Position numbers and translations under genes: made by a program. A stretch of DNA of 64,000 nucleotides from SHVZ01 sp044223515 (GTDB lineage: Bacteria > Pseudomonadota > Alphaproteobacteria > SHVZ01), in assembly GCA_044223515.1 (NCBI GenBank), contig JBGALV010000008.1, positions 11,508-75,507 on the forward strand, in the 5' to 3' direction. This document shows, piece by piece, positions 41,597-50,127 of this stretch (position 1 is the stretch's first letter; the number at the start of each line of letters is the position of its first letter). The notes under the pieces are model-generated. The model saw only the letters and a list, made by a program, of their open reading frames with translations. It made no database searches and had not been told where the DNA came from.

Positions 41597-42940
41597 ATGA
41601 CCACGACAACGCCTGCCGCCGTCCCGCATGCCGCCCCGATCCGGGGTGCGCTCGCCGGGCTTTCGCTCTCGATCTTCCTGTCCTCCCTCGGCACCAGCAT
41701 CGCCAATGTCGCGCTGCCGACGCTGACCCAGGCCCTGGAGGCCAGCTTCCAGGAGGTGCAGTGGGTCGTGCTCGCTTACCTTCTCGCGGTCACGACGCTG
41801 GTCGTGAGCGCCGGCCGGCTCGGCGACATCGTCGGCCGGCGACGGTTGCTGGTGGCGGGCATCGCACTCTTCACCGCGGCGTCGGTCCTGTGCGGCATGG
41901 CGCCGACCTTGTGGGCGCTGATCGCCGCGCGGGCCGCGCAGGGCGCCGGTGCCGCGATCATGATGTCCCTGGCCATGGCCTTCGTCGGCGAGACCGTGCC
42001 GAAGGAGAGGACCGGCAGCGCCATGGGCCTGCTCGGCACGATGTCGGCGGTCGGGACCGCGCTCGGCCCGTCGCTCGGCGGCCTGCTGATCGCGGAAGTC
42101 GGCTGGCGGTCGATCTTCTTCGTCAACCTGCCGCTGGGCCTGCTGACCTTGGCCTTGGCGTATCGAACCTTGCCGGCGGATCGTCCGCGCGCCGACCGGC
42201 CGGGCTTCGACACGACCGGCACGCTGGTTCTGGCCCTGACGCTCTCCGCCTATGCGCTGGCGATGACGCTGGGCCGCGGCAGCTTCGGCATCCTCAACGC
42301 CGGCCTGATGGCCGCAGCCGTCGCCGGTGCCGTTCTTTTCGTCGTCGTCGAGACGCGGGCGGCCTCGCCGCTGATCCGTCCGGCGCGGCTGCGCGACCGC
42401 AGCCTGAGCGCCGGCCTCGCGACCAACGCCCTGGTCGCCGCGGTGATGATGACGACGCTGGTCGTCGGTCCCTTCCATCTCTCGGGCGCGCTGGGGCTCG
42501 AGGCGGCGATGGTCGGGCTGGTGCTGTCGGTCGGGCCTTTCGTCACCGCGTCGGCCGGCATACCGGCCGGGCGCCTGGTCGACCGCTTCGGCGCGAACCG
42601 GATGGTGCTTGCCGGACTGGTCGGCATGGCGATCGGCACTGGGCTGCTCGCGACCCTGCCGATCGAGTACGGCATCGTGGGCTATCTGGGACCGATCGCG
42701 GTCCTGACCGCGGGCTATGCGCTGGTCCAGGCCGCCAACAACACGGCGGTGATGGCCGGCCTCCCGCAGGATCAGCGGGGCGTCGTCTCCGGCCTCCTGA
42801 ACCTCTCGCGCAACCTGGGCCTGGTCACCGGTGCGTCGGCGATGGGCGCGGTGTTCGCCGTCGCCGGGATGCAATCCGCCTTCGCGGTCGCGGCCGTTCT
42901 CGTCGGTATCGCGCTCGCGGTCAGCGTCAGGCGAAGGTGA
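41597..42940 (+). CDS. MFS transporter, DHA2/EmrB-like drug efflux family
   Basis: 447-residue integral membrane protein with about 14 hydrophobic segments. The MFS motif A is GRLGDIVGRRRLL, and motif C-like GTALGPSLGGLLI is typical of proton-driven drug antiporters. The divergent LysR gene probably regulates it. Its last 14 bases overlap the convergent phosphotriesterase-like gene. Substrate unknown. Confidence 0.93.
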   Translation: MTTTTPAAVPHAAPIRGALAGLSLSIFLSSLGTSIANVALPTLTQALEASFQEVQWVVLAYLLAVTTLVVSAGRLGDIVGRRRLLVAGIALFTAASVLCGMAPTLWALIAARAAQGAGAAIMMSLAMAFVGETVPKERTGSAMGLLGTMSAVGTALGPSLGGLLIAEVGWRSIFFVNLPLGLLTLALAYRTLPADRPRADRPGFDTTGTLVLALTLSAYALAMTLGRGSFGILNAGLMAAAVAGAVLFVVVETRAASPLIRPARLRDRSLSAGLATNALVAAVMMTTLVVGPFHLSGALGLEAAMVGLVLSVGPFVTASAGIPAGRLVDRFGANRMVLAGLVGMAIGTGLLATLPIEYGIVGYLGPIAVLTAGYALVQAANNTAVMAGLPQDQRGVVSGLLNLSRNLGLVTGASAMGAVFAVAGMQSAFAVAAVLVGIALAVSVRRR

Positions 42941-43976
42941 GGAGCCGCCGCGGGTTGTCGACCAGGATCGCCTTGATCTCGTCCTCGGTGAATCCGCGCC
43001 GGCGCATCAGCGGCACGACGCGCGTGAAGATGTGGCCGTAGCCGTGGCCACCGAAGGACTTGAGGCGGATCTGCTGGCAGATGTCGTGGCTGATGACGAC
43101 GCGCGAGAGGTGCCCGTTGTCGATCAGCATGCGGATGTGCTGCACGCGCAGCGCATCGTTCGGCATGTCGATGTCGGAAGCGGTGTAGAGCGAGGTCTCG
43201 CGGCCGAACAGGTCGAACTCCAGCGTGCAGCCGGTGTCGGCGAGCTTCAGCATGCGGCCGGAATCGAAGATCGTGCGGTCGATATGACTGTAGACCACGC
43301 GCTCGATGTCGGCGCCGTGCGCGACGAGGAAGTCCGCGCCCTCCTGCGGCTGGTCGGCATCGCGGCCGGGATGGACGTTGATCGCCGCCCCCGTCTCCTG
43401 CTGGGCGACGATGGCGCCTTCCATCACCTTGCGCTCGAGCGCGGTCCACGGCGTTTGGCAGCCGATCTCGCCGATCATGCCGGAGCGGATGTCGCTCTCC
43501 CACGCGCCGACCTGCACCTGGTCGATCATTTCTTTCGCGAAGCTGTCGACCGAGCGTTGGTGGTTCTTCGGATCCTGGTACTCCTCGACGTAGTAGCCGC
43601 AGCCCATGACGATGTTGACGCCGGTGCCGAGCGACACGTCGGCGAGGCCCTTGGGATCGGGGCGGAGCCCGCCGCAGGTGAGCTCGACCAGCGTCGAGCC
43701 GCCGGCCTCCTTCATCAGCGCCACTTCCTCGATCGCGATCGCGACGTCGTCGAGCTGCGCGTTCCTGGGCGAGTACTGCGTCCCGTACCAGATGTCGTAG
43801 TGGTTCTTGAGCGTGATCTCGGGCCCGAGATCGTTCTTGAGCCGGGCATCGCCCTTGCGCAGGTCCCAGAGCACATGCTCGTGCATCAGCGTCGATCCGA
43901 GCTTCGACGGATCGATCGTTCCGAGCACGGTCTGGACCTTGCCCTTGAGCTCCGAACGCGCCATCCGCTTCGCCAT
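42927..43976 (-). CDS. Phosphotriesterase-family metallohydrolase
   Basis: 349-residue amidohydrolase-fold protein of the phosphotriesterase (PHP/PLL) family. Binuclear-site residues are His32 and His34 (MHEHV), Glu170 (IGEIG, replacing the carboxylated Lys as in E. coli PHP), His202 (VHPGRD), His231 (YSHIDRT) and Asp298 (SHDIC). Natural activities in the family are lactonase or carboxyesterase rather than true phosphotriesterase. Its ATG shares a base with the stop of the CoA-ligase-like gene. Last gene of the catabolic operon; a lactone hydrolase step would suit the context. Confidence 0.9.
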   Translation of the reverse strand: MAKRMARSELKGKVQTVLGTIDPSKLGSTLMHEHVLWDLRKGDARLKNDLGPEITLKNHYDIWYGTQYSPRNAQLDDVAIAIEEVALMKEAGGSTLVELTCGGLRPDPKGLADVSLGTGVNIVMGCGYYVEEYQDPKNHQRSVDSFAKEMIDQVQVGAWESDIRSGMIGEIGCQTPWTALERKVMEGAIVAQQETGAAINVHPGRDADQPQEGADFLVAHGADIERVVYSHIDRTIFDSGRMLKLADTGCTLEFDLFGRETSLYTASDIDMPNDALRVQHIRMLIDNGHLSRVVISHDICQQIRLKSFGGHGYGHIFTRVVPLMRRRGFTEDEIKAILVDNPRRLLTFA

Positions 43977-45385
43977 CAGTCTCTCCCCTTGAGCGCCGGC
44001 GGACCGTCGCCGCCCGACATCGCGTGCGCGCGGGCTGCCGGATATCGCGCGAGCAGGCCGGCGCATTCGGCCATTGCCTCGGCGTCCTCGAACATCGGGA
44101 CGCCGGCTTCTTCCATAGTCCGGAACCACTCGGCACGGTGGACCAACGTGCCCATCATGGAATGCAGGATCGGCAACCTGGCGCCCTTGCACAGCGGCGC
44201 CATCGCCTCGATCACCGGGCCGGCGTCGACCATGAACGGCACGACATGGATCATCAGGATCGCGTCGAAGGCTTCGGTCTCGACCAGCGCCGAGGAGAGC
44301 GTCGCGGCGAACCGGTCCTCGCGCGCGTCGGCCAGCAGGTCGAGCGGATTGGCGACGGAGGCTTCCGCCGGCAGGCTTTGGCGCAGCGTGTTCCTCAGGC
44401 GCTCGGGCAGCTCGACGAGGCCGAGCTTCTCGACCGAGGCGCGGTCGGTCGCGAGCACGCCGGGGCCGCCCGAGTTGGAGAGGATCAGCACGCGCCTGCC
44501 GAGGCCGGCGGGGAAACGCCCGAAGCCTTTCGCCGCCAGCATGAGGCGGCGCATCGACTCGACGCGGACGATGCCGCACTCCTCGGCGAAGGCCTGGATC
44601 GCCGCATCGTCGTTGGCGACGGCGCCGGTATGCGCGGCGGCGGCGCGTCCGCCTTCGAGCGTGCGTCCGCCAAAGAGGCCGATCACCGGCTTCTTCGCTG
44701 CAACCTCGCGTGCGATGTCGCGGAAGCGACGCGGGTCGTCGATGCTTTCGACATAGAGCAGCACCGAGGTGACGGCCGGATCCTCGCCGAGATGCGCCAG
44801 GTAGTCGGCGACGCCCAGCTGCATCGCATTGCCGACCGAGACGACGGTGCCGAGCGGGATGTGGCGGAGATGCGAGGCGCAGATCGCCTCCTCGGCAAGC
44901 GCGCCCGACTGGCTGATCAGCGCGACGCCGCCGCCCTTTGGCAGGTCGCGGAGGAAGGTCGCCGCAAACCCCGCGCCGATGATGCCGGCGCAGTTGGGCC
45001 CGGCGATGGTGAGGTCGTTCGCGGCGGCGAAAGCGCGGACGTCGGCATCGCGGCGCCTGCCTTCCTCGCCGGCCTCGGCGAAGCCGCCGGGGAGGATCAG
45101 CAGGTTCTTGTGTCCGCTCGACGCGGCATCGCGCACGACCTCGGGGATCGAGGGCGGCGGCACGACGATGACGGCCAGATCGCACGGATCGAGGATCTCG
45201 CGGAGCGAGGTCTTCGCCTCGTTGCCCTGGATGACGCCGCCCTTCGGATTGACCGGAACGATGCGGCTCTTGAAGCCGCTGGCGCCGAGGTTCTTCAGCA
45301 CCGCCCCGCCCGACGACGTCGCCCGCTCGCCGGCGCCGACGACCGCGACCGAGCGCGGCGCGAAGAAGGGGCGGAGGTCGCGCAC
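43976..45385 (-). CDS. CoA-binding, NDP-forming acyl-CoA synthetase alpha-like protein without ATP-grasp domain
   Basis: 469-residue protein. The N-terminal CoA-binding domain starts LRPFFAPRSVAVVGAGE and contains GPNCAGIIGAG and LISQSGALAEEA; two succinyl-CoA-ligase-like domains follow, with the phosphorylatable His in AAAAHTGAVANDD. Full single-chain enzymes of this family are about 700 residues and end with an ATP-grasp domain, which is missing here and is not encoded next door. It may pair with a beta subunit elsewhere or act as a CoA transferase-like enzyme. GTG at 45385 is taken as start, two bases after xthA. Confidence 0.85.
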   Translation of the reverse strand: MRDLRPFFAPRSVAVVGAGERATSSGGAVLKNLGASGFKSRIVPVNPKGGVIQGNEAKTSLREILDPCDLAVIVVPPPSIPEVVRDAASSGHKNLLILPGGFAEAGEEGRRRDADVRAFAAANDLTIAGPNCAGIIGAGFAATFLRDLPKGGGVALISQSGALAEEAICASHLRHIPLGTVVSVGNAMQLGVADYLAHLGEDPAVTSVLLYVESIDDPRRFRDIAREVAAKKPVIGLFGGRTLEGGRAAAAHTGAVANDDAAIQAFAEECGIVRVESMRRLMLAAKGFGRFPAGLGRRVLILSNSGGPGVLATDRASVEKLGLVELPERLRNTLRQSLPAEASVANPLDLLADAREDRFAATLSSALVETEAFDAILMIHVVPFMVDAGPVIEAMAPLCKGARLPILHSMMGTLVHRAEWFRTMEEAGVPMFEDAEAMAECAGLLARYPAARAHAMSGGDGPPALKGRD

Positions 45386-45387
45386 GC

Positions 45388-46185
45388 CTACAATGCCAGA
45401 TCCACGGTCACCGGAACGTGGTCTGAGCATTTCTCCCAGCCGCGCGCGTCCCTCAGGATCGAATAGCTCTTGAGGTTCTTCTTCAGTGGCGGCGTGACCC
45501 AGACATGGTCGAGACGGCGGCCGCGATTGGAGAGCGCCCAATCCGCCGCGCGATAGCTCCACCAGCTGTAGAGCTTCTGATCGTCCGGCACGAAGTGGCG
45601 CACCGCGTCGACCCACTCCGACGATTTTTGCACATGGCCCAGCTTCTCGACCTCGATCGGCGTGTGGCTGACCACGTCGAGCAGTTGCTTGTGCGACCAG
45701 ACATCGTGCTCCAAGGGCGCGATGTTGAGGTCGCCGACCAGGATCATCGGATCCTTCGGCTTCCGGTTCTTCCTGAACCAGTCCGCCATCTCGTCGACGA
45801 AGGCGAGCTTGTGCGCGAACTTCGGATTCTGCTTCGGGTCGGGAATGTCGCCGCCCGAGGGGACGTAGAAGTTATGGATCTCGATGCCGCCGATGCGGGC
45901 GGTGAGATGCCGCGAGTCGCCCTTCTTGCACCAGTCCGGCCCGTCGACCCGCTCCAGGGGCGTCTTCGAGAGGATCGCGACGCCGTTGTAGCCCTTCATG
46001 CCGAGCACGGCGCGGTGCCTGTATCCCGCCTGCTCGTAGGGATCGTGCGGGAAGAGATCGGTCATGACCTTGATCTCTTGCAGGCACAGCACGTCGGGCT
46101 TGGTCTCCGCCAGGAGCTTGAGGACGAGATCCTGACGGAGCCGAACCGAGTTGATGTTCCAGGTGGTGACGCGAAGCCGCGCCAA
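45388..46185 (-). CDS. xthA: Exodeoxyribonuclease III
   Basis: 265-residue exonuclease III/AP endonuclease. Motifs are LRVTTWNINSVR, VLCLQEIKV (metal Glu), YVPSGGD, ILVGDLNIAPLEHDV (Asp and Asn), SWWSYR, RRLDHVWVTP and CSDHVPVTVDL (catalytic Asp-His). The most likely start is TTG at 46185, two bases after the stop of the fumarylpyruvate-hydrolase-like gene; an apparent in-frame extension upstream is only antisense/shadow sequence. A DNA-repair enzyme inside a catabolic operon is unexpected. Confidence 0.95.
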   Translation of the reverse strand: MARLRVTTWNINSVRLRQDLVLKLLAETKPDVLCLQEIKVMTDLFPHDPYEQAGYRHRAVLGMKGYNGVAILSKTPLERVDGPDWCKKGDSRHLTARIGGIEIHNFYVPSGGDIPDPKQNPKFAHKLAFVDEMADWFRKNRKPKDPMILVGDLNIAPLEHDVWSHKQLLDVVSHTPIEVEKLGHVQKSSEWVDAVRHFVPDDQKLYSWWSYRAADWALSNRGRRLDHVWVTPPLKKNLKSYSILRDARGWEKCSDHVPVTVDLAL

Positions 46186-46187
46186 GA

Positions 46188-46877
46188 TCAGGCCTTCGCG
46201 TAGGTGATGGCGAGATCGCCGACGCCGTCGACATGGCCGTCCATGCGGTCGCCCGCGACCACCGGGCCGACGCCTTCGGGCGTGCCGGTGTAGATCAGGT
46301 CGCCGGCCGCGAGCTCCACCAGGCCCGAGAGGTAGGCGATGGTGTCCGGCACGTTCCAGATCATGTCGGCGAGATCGCCTTCCTGCTTGGTCGTGCCGTT
46401 GACCTTGACCCAGATCTTGCCCTTCGCCGGGTGGCCGATCTTGGACACCGGCTGGATCGGCGTGATCGGCGCCGACTGGTCGAAGCCCTTGCCCATGTCC
46501 CAGGGACGGCCGGCTTTCTTCGCGGCGTCCTGCAGGTCGCGGCGCGTCATGTCGAGGCCGACGGCATAGCCGTAGATGTGCTCGAGCGCCTTGGCCGAGG
46601 GAATGTTGCGGCCGCCGGACTTGAGCGCGACCACGAGCTCGATCTCGTGGTGCAGGTTCTTGGTCGAGGACGGGTAGGGGATGATCGCGCCGGAGGGCAC
46701 GATCGCGTCCGCCGGCTTGCAGAAGAAGAACGGATCCTCCTTGCCCGAATGACCCATCTCGCGGGCGTGGGCGGCGTAGTTGCGGCCGACGCAGTAGATG
46801 CGGCGCACCGGGAAGGTGCCGGTCTCGCCGACGACGGCGACGGACGGGATCGACCAGCTCTGGATCACATGCGACAT
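46188..46877 (-). CDS. Fumarylacetoacetate hydrolase family protein, fumarylpyruvate hydrolase-like (NagK-type)
   Basis: 229-residue FAH-fold hydrolase. RIYCVGRNYAAHAREMG and PFFFCKPADAIVPSG are signatures of the YcgM/NagK group, and LHHEIELVVAL has the His and Glu metal/catalytic residues; YTGTPEGVGPV is the conserved C-terminal loop. In the gentisate pathway NagK hydrolyses fumarylpyruvate to fumarate and pyruvate. That role is supported by the gentisate dioxygenase gene two positions upstream. No maleylpyruvate isomerase gene is recognised in the operon. Confidence 0.9.
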   Translation of the reverse strand: MSHVIQSWSIPSVAVVGETGTFPVRRIYCVGRNYAAHAREMGHSGKEDPFFFCKPADAIVPSGAIIPYPSSTKNLHHEIELVVALKSGGRNIPSAKALEHIYGYAVGLDMTRRDLQDAAKKAGRPWDMGKGFDQSAPITPIQPVSKIGHPAKGKIWVKVNGTTKQEGDLADMIWNVPDTIAYLSGLVELAAGDLIYTGTPEGVGPVVAGDRMDGHVDGVGDLAITYAKA

Positions 46878-46907
46878 GGGGGCCTCGGAGGAAGGGACGT
46901 TCGGAAG

Positions 46908-47445
46908 TCAGAACAGATACCACCGCTCGCGCACGCGACCCAATGGCCAACGTCCGGCGGCGAAAATTCGGTGCTTTATGACGAATCCGTGTGCCGGCTT
47001 GCCGGCGGCCAGCGCCAGGGCGGCGAGATGGCAGGCCTGGGCGGCGGCGCCGGCGGCGACCCGGGAAAGGGCCTCGTCCGATGCGGACTCGGCGGCAGCC
47101 CGGGTCGGCTCCAGCGCCGCCTCGGTGACGCGGGTGAGCGCCGACAGGGCTGTGCTTAATGCCATGCATTCTTCCGCCCAGGCTCGGTTTTTGCCTGTTC
47201 GCGCGTTCTGCCTGCCACCATCGCCGGTCCCAGTCGGGATCGGCGGCGATGCGGGAGGCGTCCTTCCATGTCGCGACCGGCTCGACCGGCCCGGCACCGA
47301 GGTCGAGGGCCGCCACATACGCCGCGAGTGCCTCCCGGTCGGCCTCGCTCAAGGGCTGTCCGACGCGCGCAAACCAGGGCGTCCTGGCGACCGAGGCGGC
47401 GAGCGTCTCGATCTCCGCCAGCCCGTTCGCGACGAGGGCGCTCAT
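46908..47445 (-). pseudogene. Small unknown protein split by a homopolymer frameshift
   Basis: Two frames together give one protein of about 178 residues. The first starts at ATG 47445, overlapping the gentisate dioxygenase stop (ATGA): MSALVANGLAEIETLAASVA, then PWFARVGQPLSEADREALAAY and WDRRWWQAERANRQ. The second continues NRAWAEECMALSTALSALT and ends GRWPLGRVRERWYLF at 46908. They join if the five-T run at 47188-47192 (A5 on the coding strand) loses one base. The family is not recognised; it is mostly helical, Ala-rich, without signal peptide. Its place between gentisate dioxygenase and the FAH-like hydrolase suggests a pathway-related role. It is not recognisable as a GST or DinB maleylpyruvate isomerase. 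Confidence 0.6.
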
Positions 47446-48482
47446 GCCGAGCGGCGTTCCCGCCACAGCCCGACCGCTTCCTGCACCGGCCGGTCGGAAA
47501 AGCTGAACATGACCGCGTCGTCGTCGGCATGGTGGCGGACCTCTGTCCAGCTCGGCACGACGAAGATGTCGCGCGGCCCCCAGTCGAAGCGGGTCCCTCC
47601 GATCAGGCTGTGGCCCTTGCCCTCGACCACCGAGAACACGGTGCCGTCGGTCGAGCGATAAGCCGCGCCGGCGAAGCCTTTCGGCAGCAGCTGCATGCAG
47701 GTCGCCATGGTCGGGATCGCCCAGCCGCCGGTCGCCGGGTTCACGTACTTCATCTTGAGGCCATGATGCGGGTCCCAGGCGCTGGTGCGCCGCATCGTCT
47801 CCAGCGCCTCGCGCGTGCGGGCATAGGGGTAGTTGAAGATCGGCGAGGTCGGCCTGGCGACGTGGTGGTCGACCGGCAGCAGCCCCTGCCCGTAGCGGGC
47901 GAGCGCGTCGCCCTCGGGCTTGGAGACTTGCTGCGTGTCCTCCTTCGCATGCTCGGCGAAGCTCGCGTCGAGGAACTGGACGAGCGGGATGTCGAGCCCG
48001 TCCATCCACACCATCGGCTTGTCGGAGTCGTTGCCGTGGTCGTGCCAGGTCCAGCTCGGCGTGATGACGAAGTCGCCGGGGCGCATCGTCGTGCGCTCGC
48101 CGTCGACGGCGGTGTAGGCGCCTTCGCCCTCGACGACGAAGCGGAGCGCGGTCTGGGTATGGCGATGCGCCGGCGCCACCTCGCCGGGAAGGATCAGCTG
48201 CAGGCCGGCGTAGAGTGTGTGCGTGATCGAGGAGCGGCCCTTGAGCCCCGGGTTCTCCAGGATCAGCACCCGGCGCTCGGCTTCCTTGGCGGTGATGAGG
48301 CTGCCGGCCTCGAGCACGAAGGAGCGTACCTCGTCGTAGCGCCAGAGCGCCGGCACGGCAGGCGATCTCGGCTCCGGCGTGATCAGGCCCTTCAGCACCT
48401 CCCACAGCGGCGTCATCGAATGCTCGCCGATGCGGGCGTAGAAATCCGCGCGCGCGTTGGTGAGTTGCGGTGCCGTCGCCAT
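47442..48482 (-). CDS. Gentisate 1,2-dioxygenase (bicupin)
   Basis: 346-residue two-cupin protein. The first cupin has the Fe ligands His106 and His108 (APAHRHTQTALRFVVEG) and His147 (PSWTWHDHG). A second degenerate cupin follows, VFSVVEGKGHSLIGGTRFDWGPRDIFVVPSW. Length and the family start (LWEVLKGLITPEP) fit gentisate 1,2-dioxygenases, which open 2,5-dihydroxybenzoate to maleylpyruvate. AAGGAGA lies at the right distance before ATG 48482. Salicylate- or hydroxynaphthoate-type substrates are possible alternatives in this family. Confidence 0.9.
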   Translation of the reverse strand: MATAPQLTNARADFYARIGEHSMTPLWEVLKGLITPEPRSPAVPALWRYDEVRSFVLEAGSLITAKEAERRVLILENPGLKGRSSITHTLYAGLQLILPGEVAPAHRHTQTALRFVVEGEGAYTAVDGERTTMRPGDFVITPSWTWHDHGNDSDKPMVWMDGLDIPLVQFLDASFAEHAKEDTQQVSKPEGDALARYGQGLLPVDHHVARPTSPIFNYPYARTREALETMRRTSAWDPHHGLKMKYVNPATGGWAIPTMATCMQLLPKGFAGAAYRSTDGTVFSVVEGKGHSLIGGTRFDWGPRDIFVVPSWTEVRHHADDDAVMFSFSDRPVQEAVGLWRERRSA

Positions 48483-48498
48483 CGCCCTCTCCTTGCGC

Positions 48499-49200
48499 CT
48501 ACGCCGCCTTCGCCATCGGCATCTTCAGCTTCAGGTGATCCTCGACCAGCGCGCGGGCGCGGTCGAGGAAGTCCTCGCGCATCTCGTCGTTGGTGCGCTG
48601 CTTGATGCCGAGACGCCGGAAGGTCTCGTTGTTCTTCGACTTTGAGGCGCCGAAGAAGGCCGGCAGGAACGGGTAGTAGCGGTCGATCGCATCCTGGACG
48701 CGCTGGCGGCCTTCCTCGGTGGCGCAGAGCTCCGTGCAGAAGTCCTTGCCGAACTGCGCGTGGAAGCGCTCCTCCGGCATCGTCATGCGCGCGAGGTCGC
48801 GCAGCGGATGGAAGGTGCAGGCGAGCAGGTCCTCGACCTGCAGGATCTCGGCGAGATCAGCCAGCAGCTTGATCACGCAGAACTCCTCCCAGGTCTTCAA
48901 GGGGAACTCGAAGATCGAGAGCGGCTGCTTGGCCGACGGCGTCATCTTCTCTTCCGGCACGCCGAGCTTCTGCCCGAGCTCGCGGAAGCGCACGTGGTGG
49001 CCATACTCCTCCATCGCCACCCGGCAGGTGAGCCATTTGGCATAGGGCGTCGGCGCCAGCGAGATCGCCGGCTCGTCGAACACCTGCGCGCCGTAGAGCT
49101 CGTTGACGGCATGGCTCACCACCAGCTTCAGGATCGAGGCCTTGTACTCCTCGCTCTGCCGATGGAACTCCTCGACGGTCTTGACCTGCGGATGGCTCAT
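48499..49200 (-). CDS. PaaA/PaaC-like di-iron protein (phenylacetate-CoA epoxidase family)
   Basis: 233-residue ferritin-like protein of the phenylacetic acid catabolic family. Two ExxH motifs, E65-Y-G-H68 (MEEYGHH) and E144-R-F-H147 (PEERFHAQF), plus Glu34 and an acidic residue near 118-123, give a plausible carboxylate-bridged di-iron site. PaaB, PaaC and PaaD partners are absent, so it is a stand-alone relative, shorter than PaaA (about 310). With the adjacent 2Fe-2S reductase it could form a two-component monooxygenase acting on an aromatic or CoA-bound acid (inference). It lies 16 bases upstream of gentisate dioxygenase. Confidence 0.85.
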   Translation of the reverse strand: MSHPQVKTVEEFHRQSEEYKASILKLVVSHAVNELYGAQVFDEPAISLAPTPYAKWLTCRVAMEEYGHHVRFRELGQKLGVPEEKMTPSAKQPLSIFEFPLKTWEEFCVIKLLADLAEILQVEDLLACTFHPLRDLARMTMPEERFHAQFGKDFCTELCATEEGRQRVQDAIDRYYPFLPAFFGASKSKNNETFRRLGIKQRTNDEMREDFLDRARALVEDHLKLKMPMAKAA

Positions 49201-49212
49201 CGCGCGCGTCCT

Positions 49213-50127
49213 CTAGATCACCGGATCGGTGTTGAAGGCTTCGAGATCGGTCTGCATGTCGGAGAAGGCGGCCCTGATCTCGTCCACCGCCGCGCCCACG
49301 CCGCCGGATCCGACCACGGCGCGCTTCGCCGGCCGGATCTGGCCGAAGGCGAAGATCTCGCGCGCACGCACGCCCAGAACCTGGCCGGTGACGGCTTGCG
49401 CCGTCGGCGTGGCGAGATAGGCCACGAGATCCGCGACCGCCGACGCCGGCGCCTTGAGCGCGCGTTCCTTGTAGACGGTCTGGGCGTCGTTCTGCGGCTT
49501 GATCGAATGCGTGATGCGGGTCACGGCGAAGGGGGCGACCGCGTTGCAGGTGACGAGGCTGCGCGCCATGTCCATCGCGGTCACGCGCGTGAGCCCGATC
49601 AGCCCGGCCTTGGCCGAGGCGTAGGCGGCCTGGCCGAAATTTCCGTAGAGGCCGGCGGTCGAGGTCACGTTGACGATGCGGCCCCAGCCGTAAGGCTTGC
49701 CGCCGCGCTCGGCCTTGGCCTGGTCGCGCATCACGCCGGTCGCCGCGCGCGTGAGATAGAAAGCCGCGGAGAGGTTGACGCGCAGCACGTCCTCGAAATC
49801 GGCAGGCTCCAGCTTGAAGACGAAGCCGTCGCGGAGGATCGCCGCGTTGTTGACCAGGATGTCGATGCCGCCGAAGCGGCTGACCGCGAGCGCGACCGCT
49901 TCCTCGGCCGCGCCCGGGCTCGCGATCGAGCGCGGGAAGGCGGCGCCGCCGACCTTCTCGGCGAGATCGATGGCCAGCTTTGCATCGCCGCCGCGGCCGT
50001 CGATGCCGACGCCGGGATCGGCGATCACGACCTTGGCGCCGTCGGCCGCCAGACGCTCGCAGATCGCCCTGCCGATGCCTTGCGCGCCGCCGGTGACCAG
50101 CGCGACGCGACCCTGCAACGTGCTCAT
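49213..50127 (-). CDS. Short-chain dehydrogenase/reductase
   Basis: 304-residue SDR. Cofactor motif TGGAQGIGRAI; structural NNAAI; catalytic Ser in NVTSTAGLYG and Tyr/Lys in YASAKAG. The Asp in VVIADPG suggests NAD preference. It resembles the (3R)-hydroxyacyl-CoA dehydrogenase domain of MFE-2-type enzymes, with a C-terminal extension of about 50 residues. Within the catabolic operon it could oxidise a hydroxyacyl-CoA or a dihydrodiol. Overlaps the reductase gene by four bases. Confidence 0.9.
   Translation of the reverse strand: MSTLQGRVALVTGGAQGIGRAICERLAADGAKVVIADPGVGIDGRGGDAKLAIDLAEKVGGAAFPRSIASPGAAEEAVALAVSRFGGIDILVNNAAILRDGFVFKLEPADFEDVLRVNLSAAFYLTRAATGVMRDQAKAERGGKPYGWGRIVNVTSTAGLYGNFGQAAYASAKAGLIGLTRVTAMDMARSLVTCNAVAPFAVTRITHSIKPQNDAQTVYKERALKAPASAVADLVAYLATPTAQAVTGQVLGVRAREIFAFGQIRPAKRAVVGSGGVGAAVDEIRAAFSDMQTDLEAFNTDPVI

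Noticed and set aside
45388..48405. A 1005-codon open frame on the minus strand ending in exonuclease III
   Set aside because: Only the last 265 codons are xthA. The earlier part is an off-frame shadow of the cupin and FAH-like genes plus the true start of the small unknown gene; GC-rich DNA leaves frames open.
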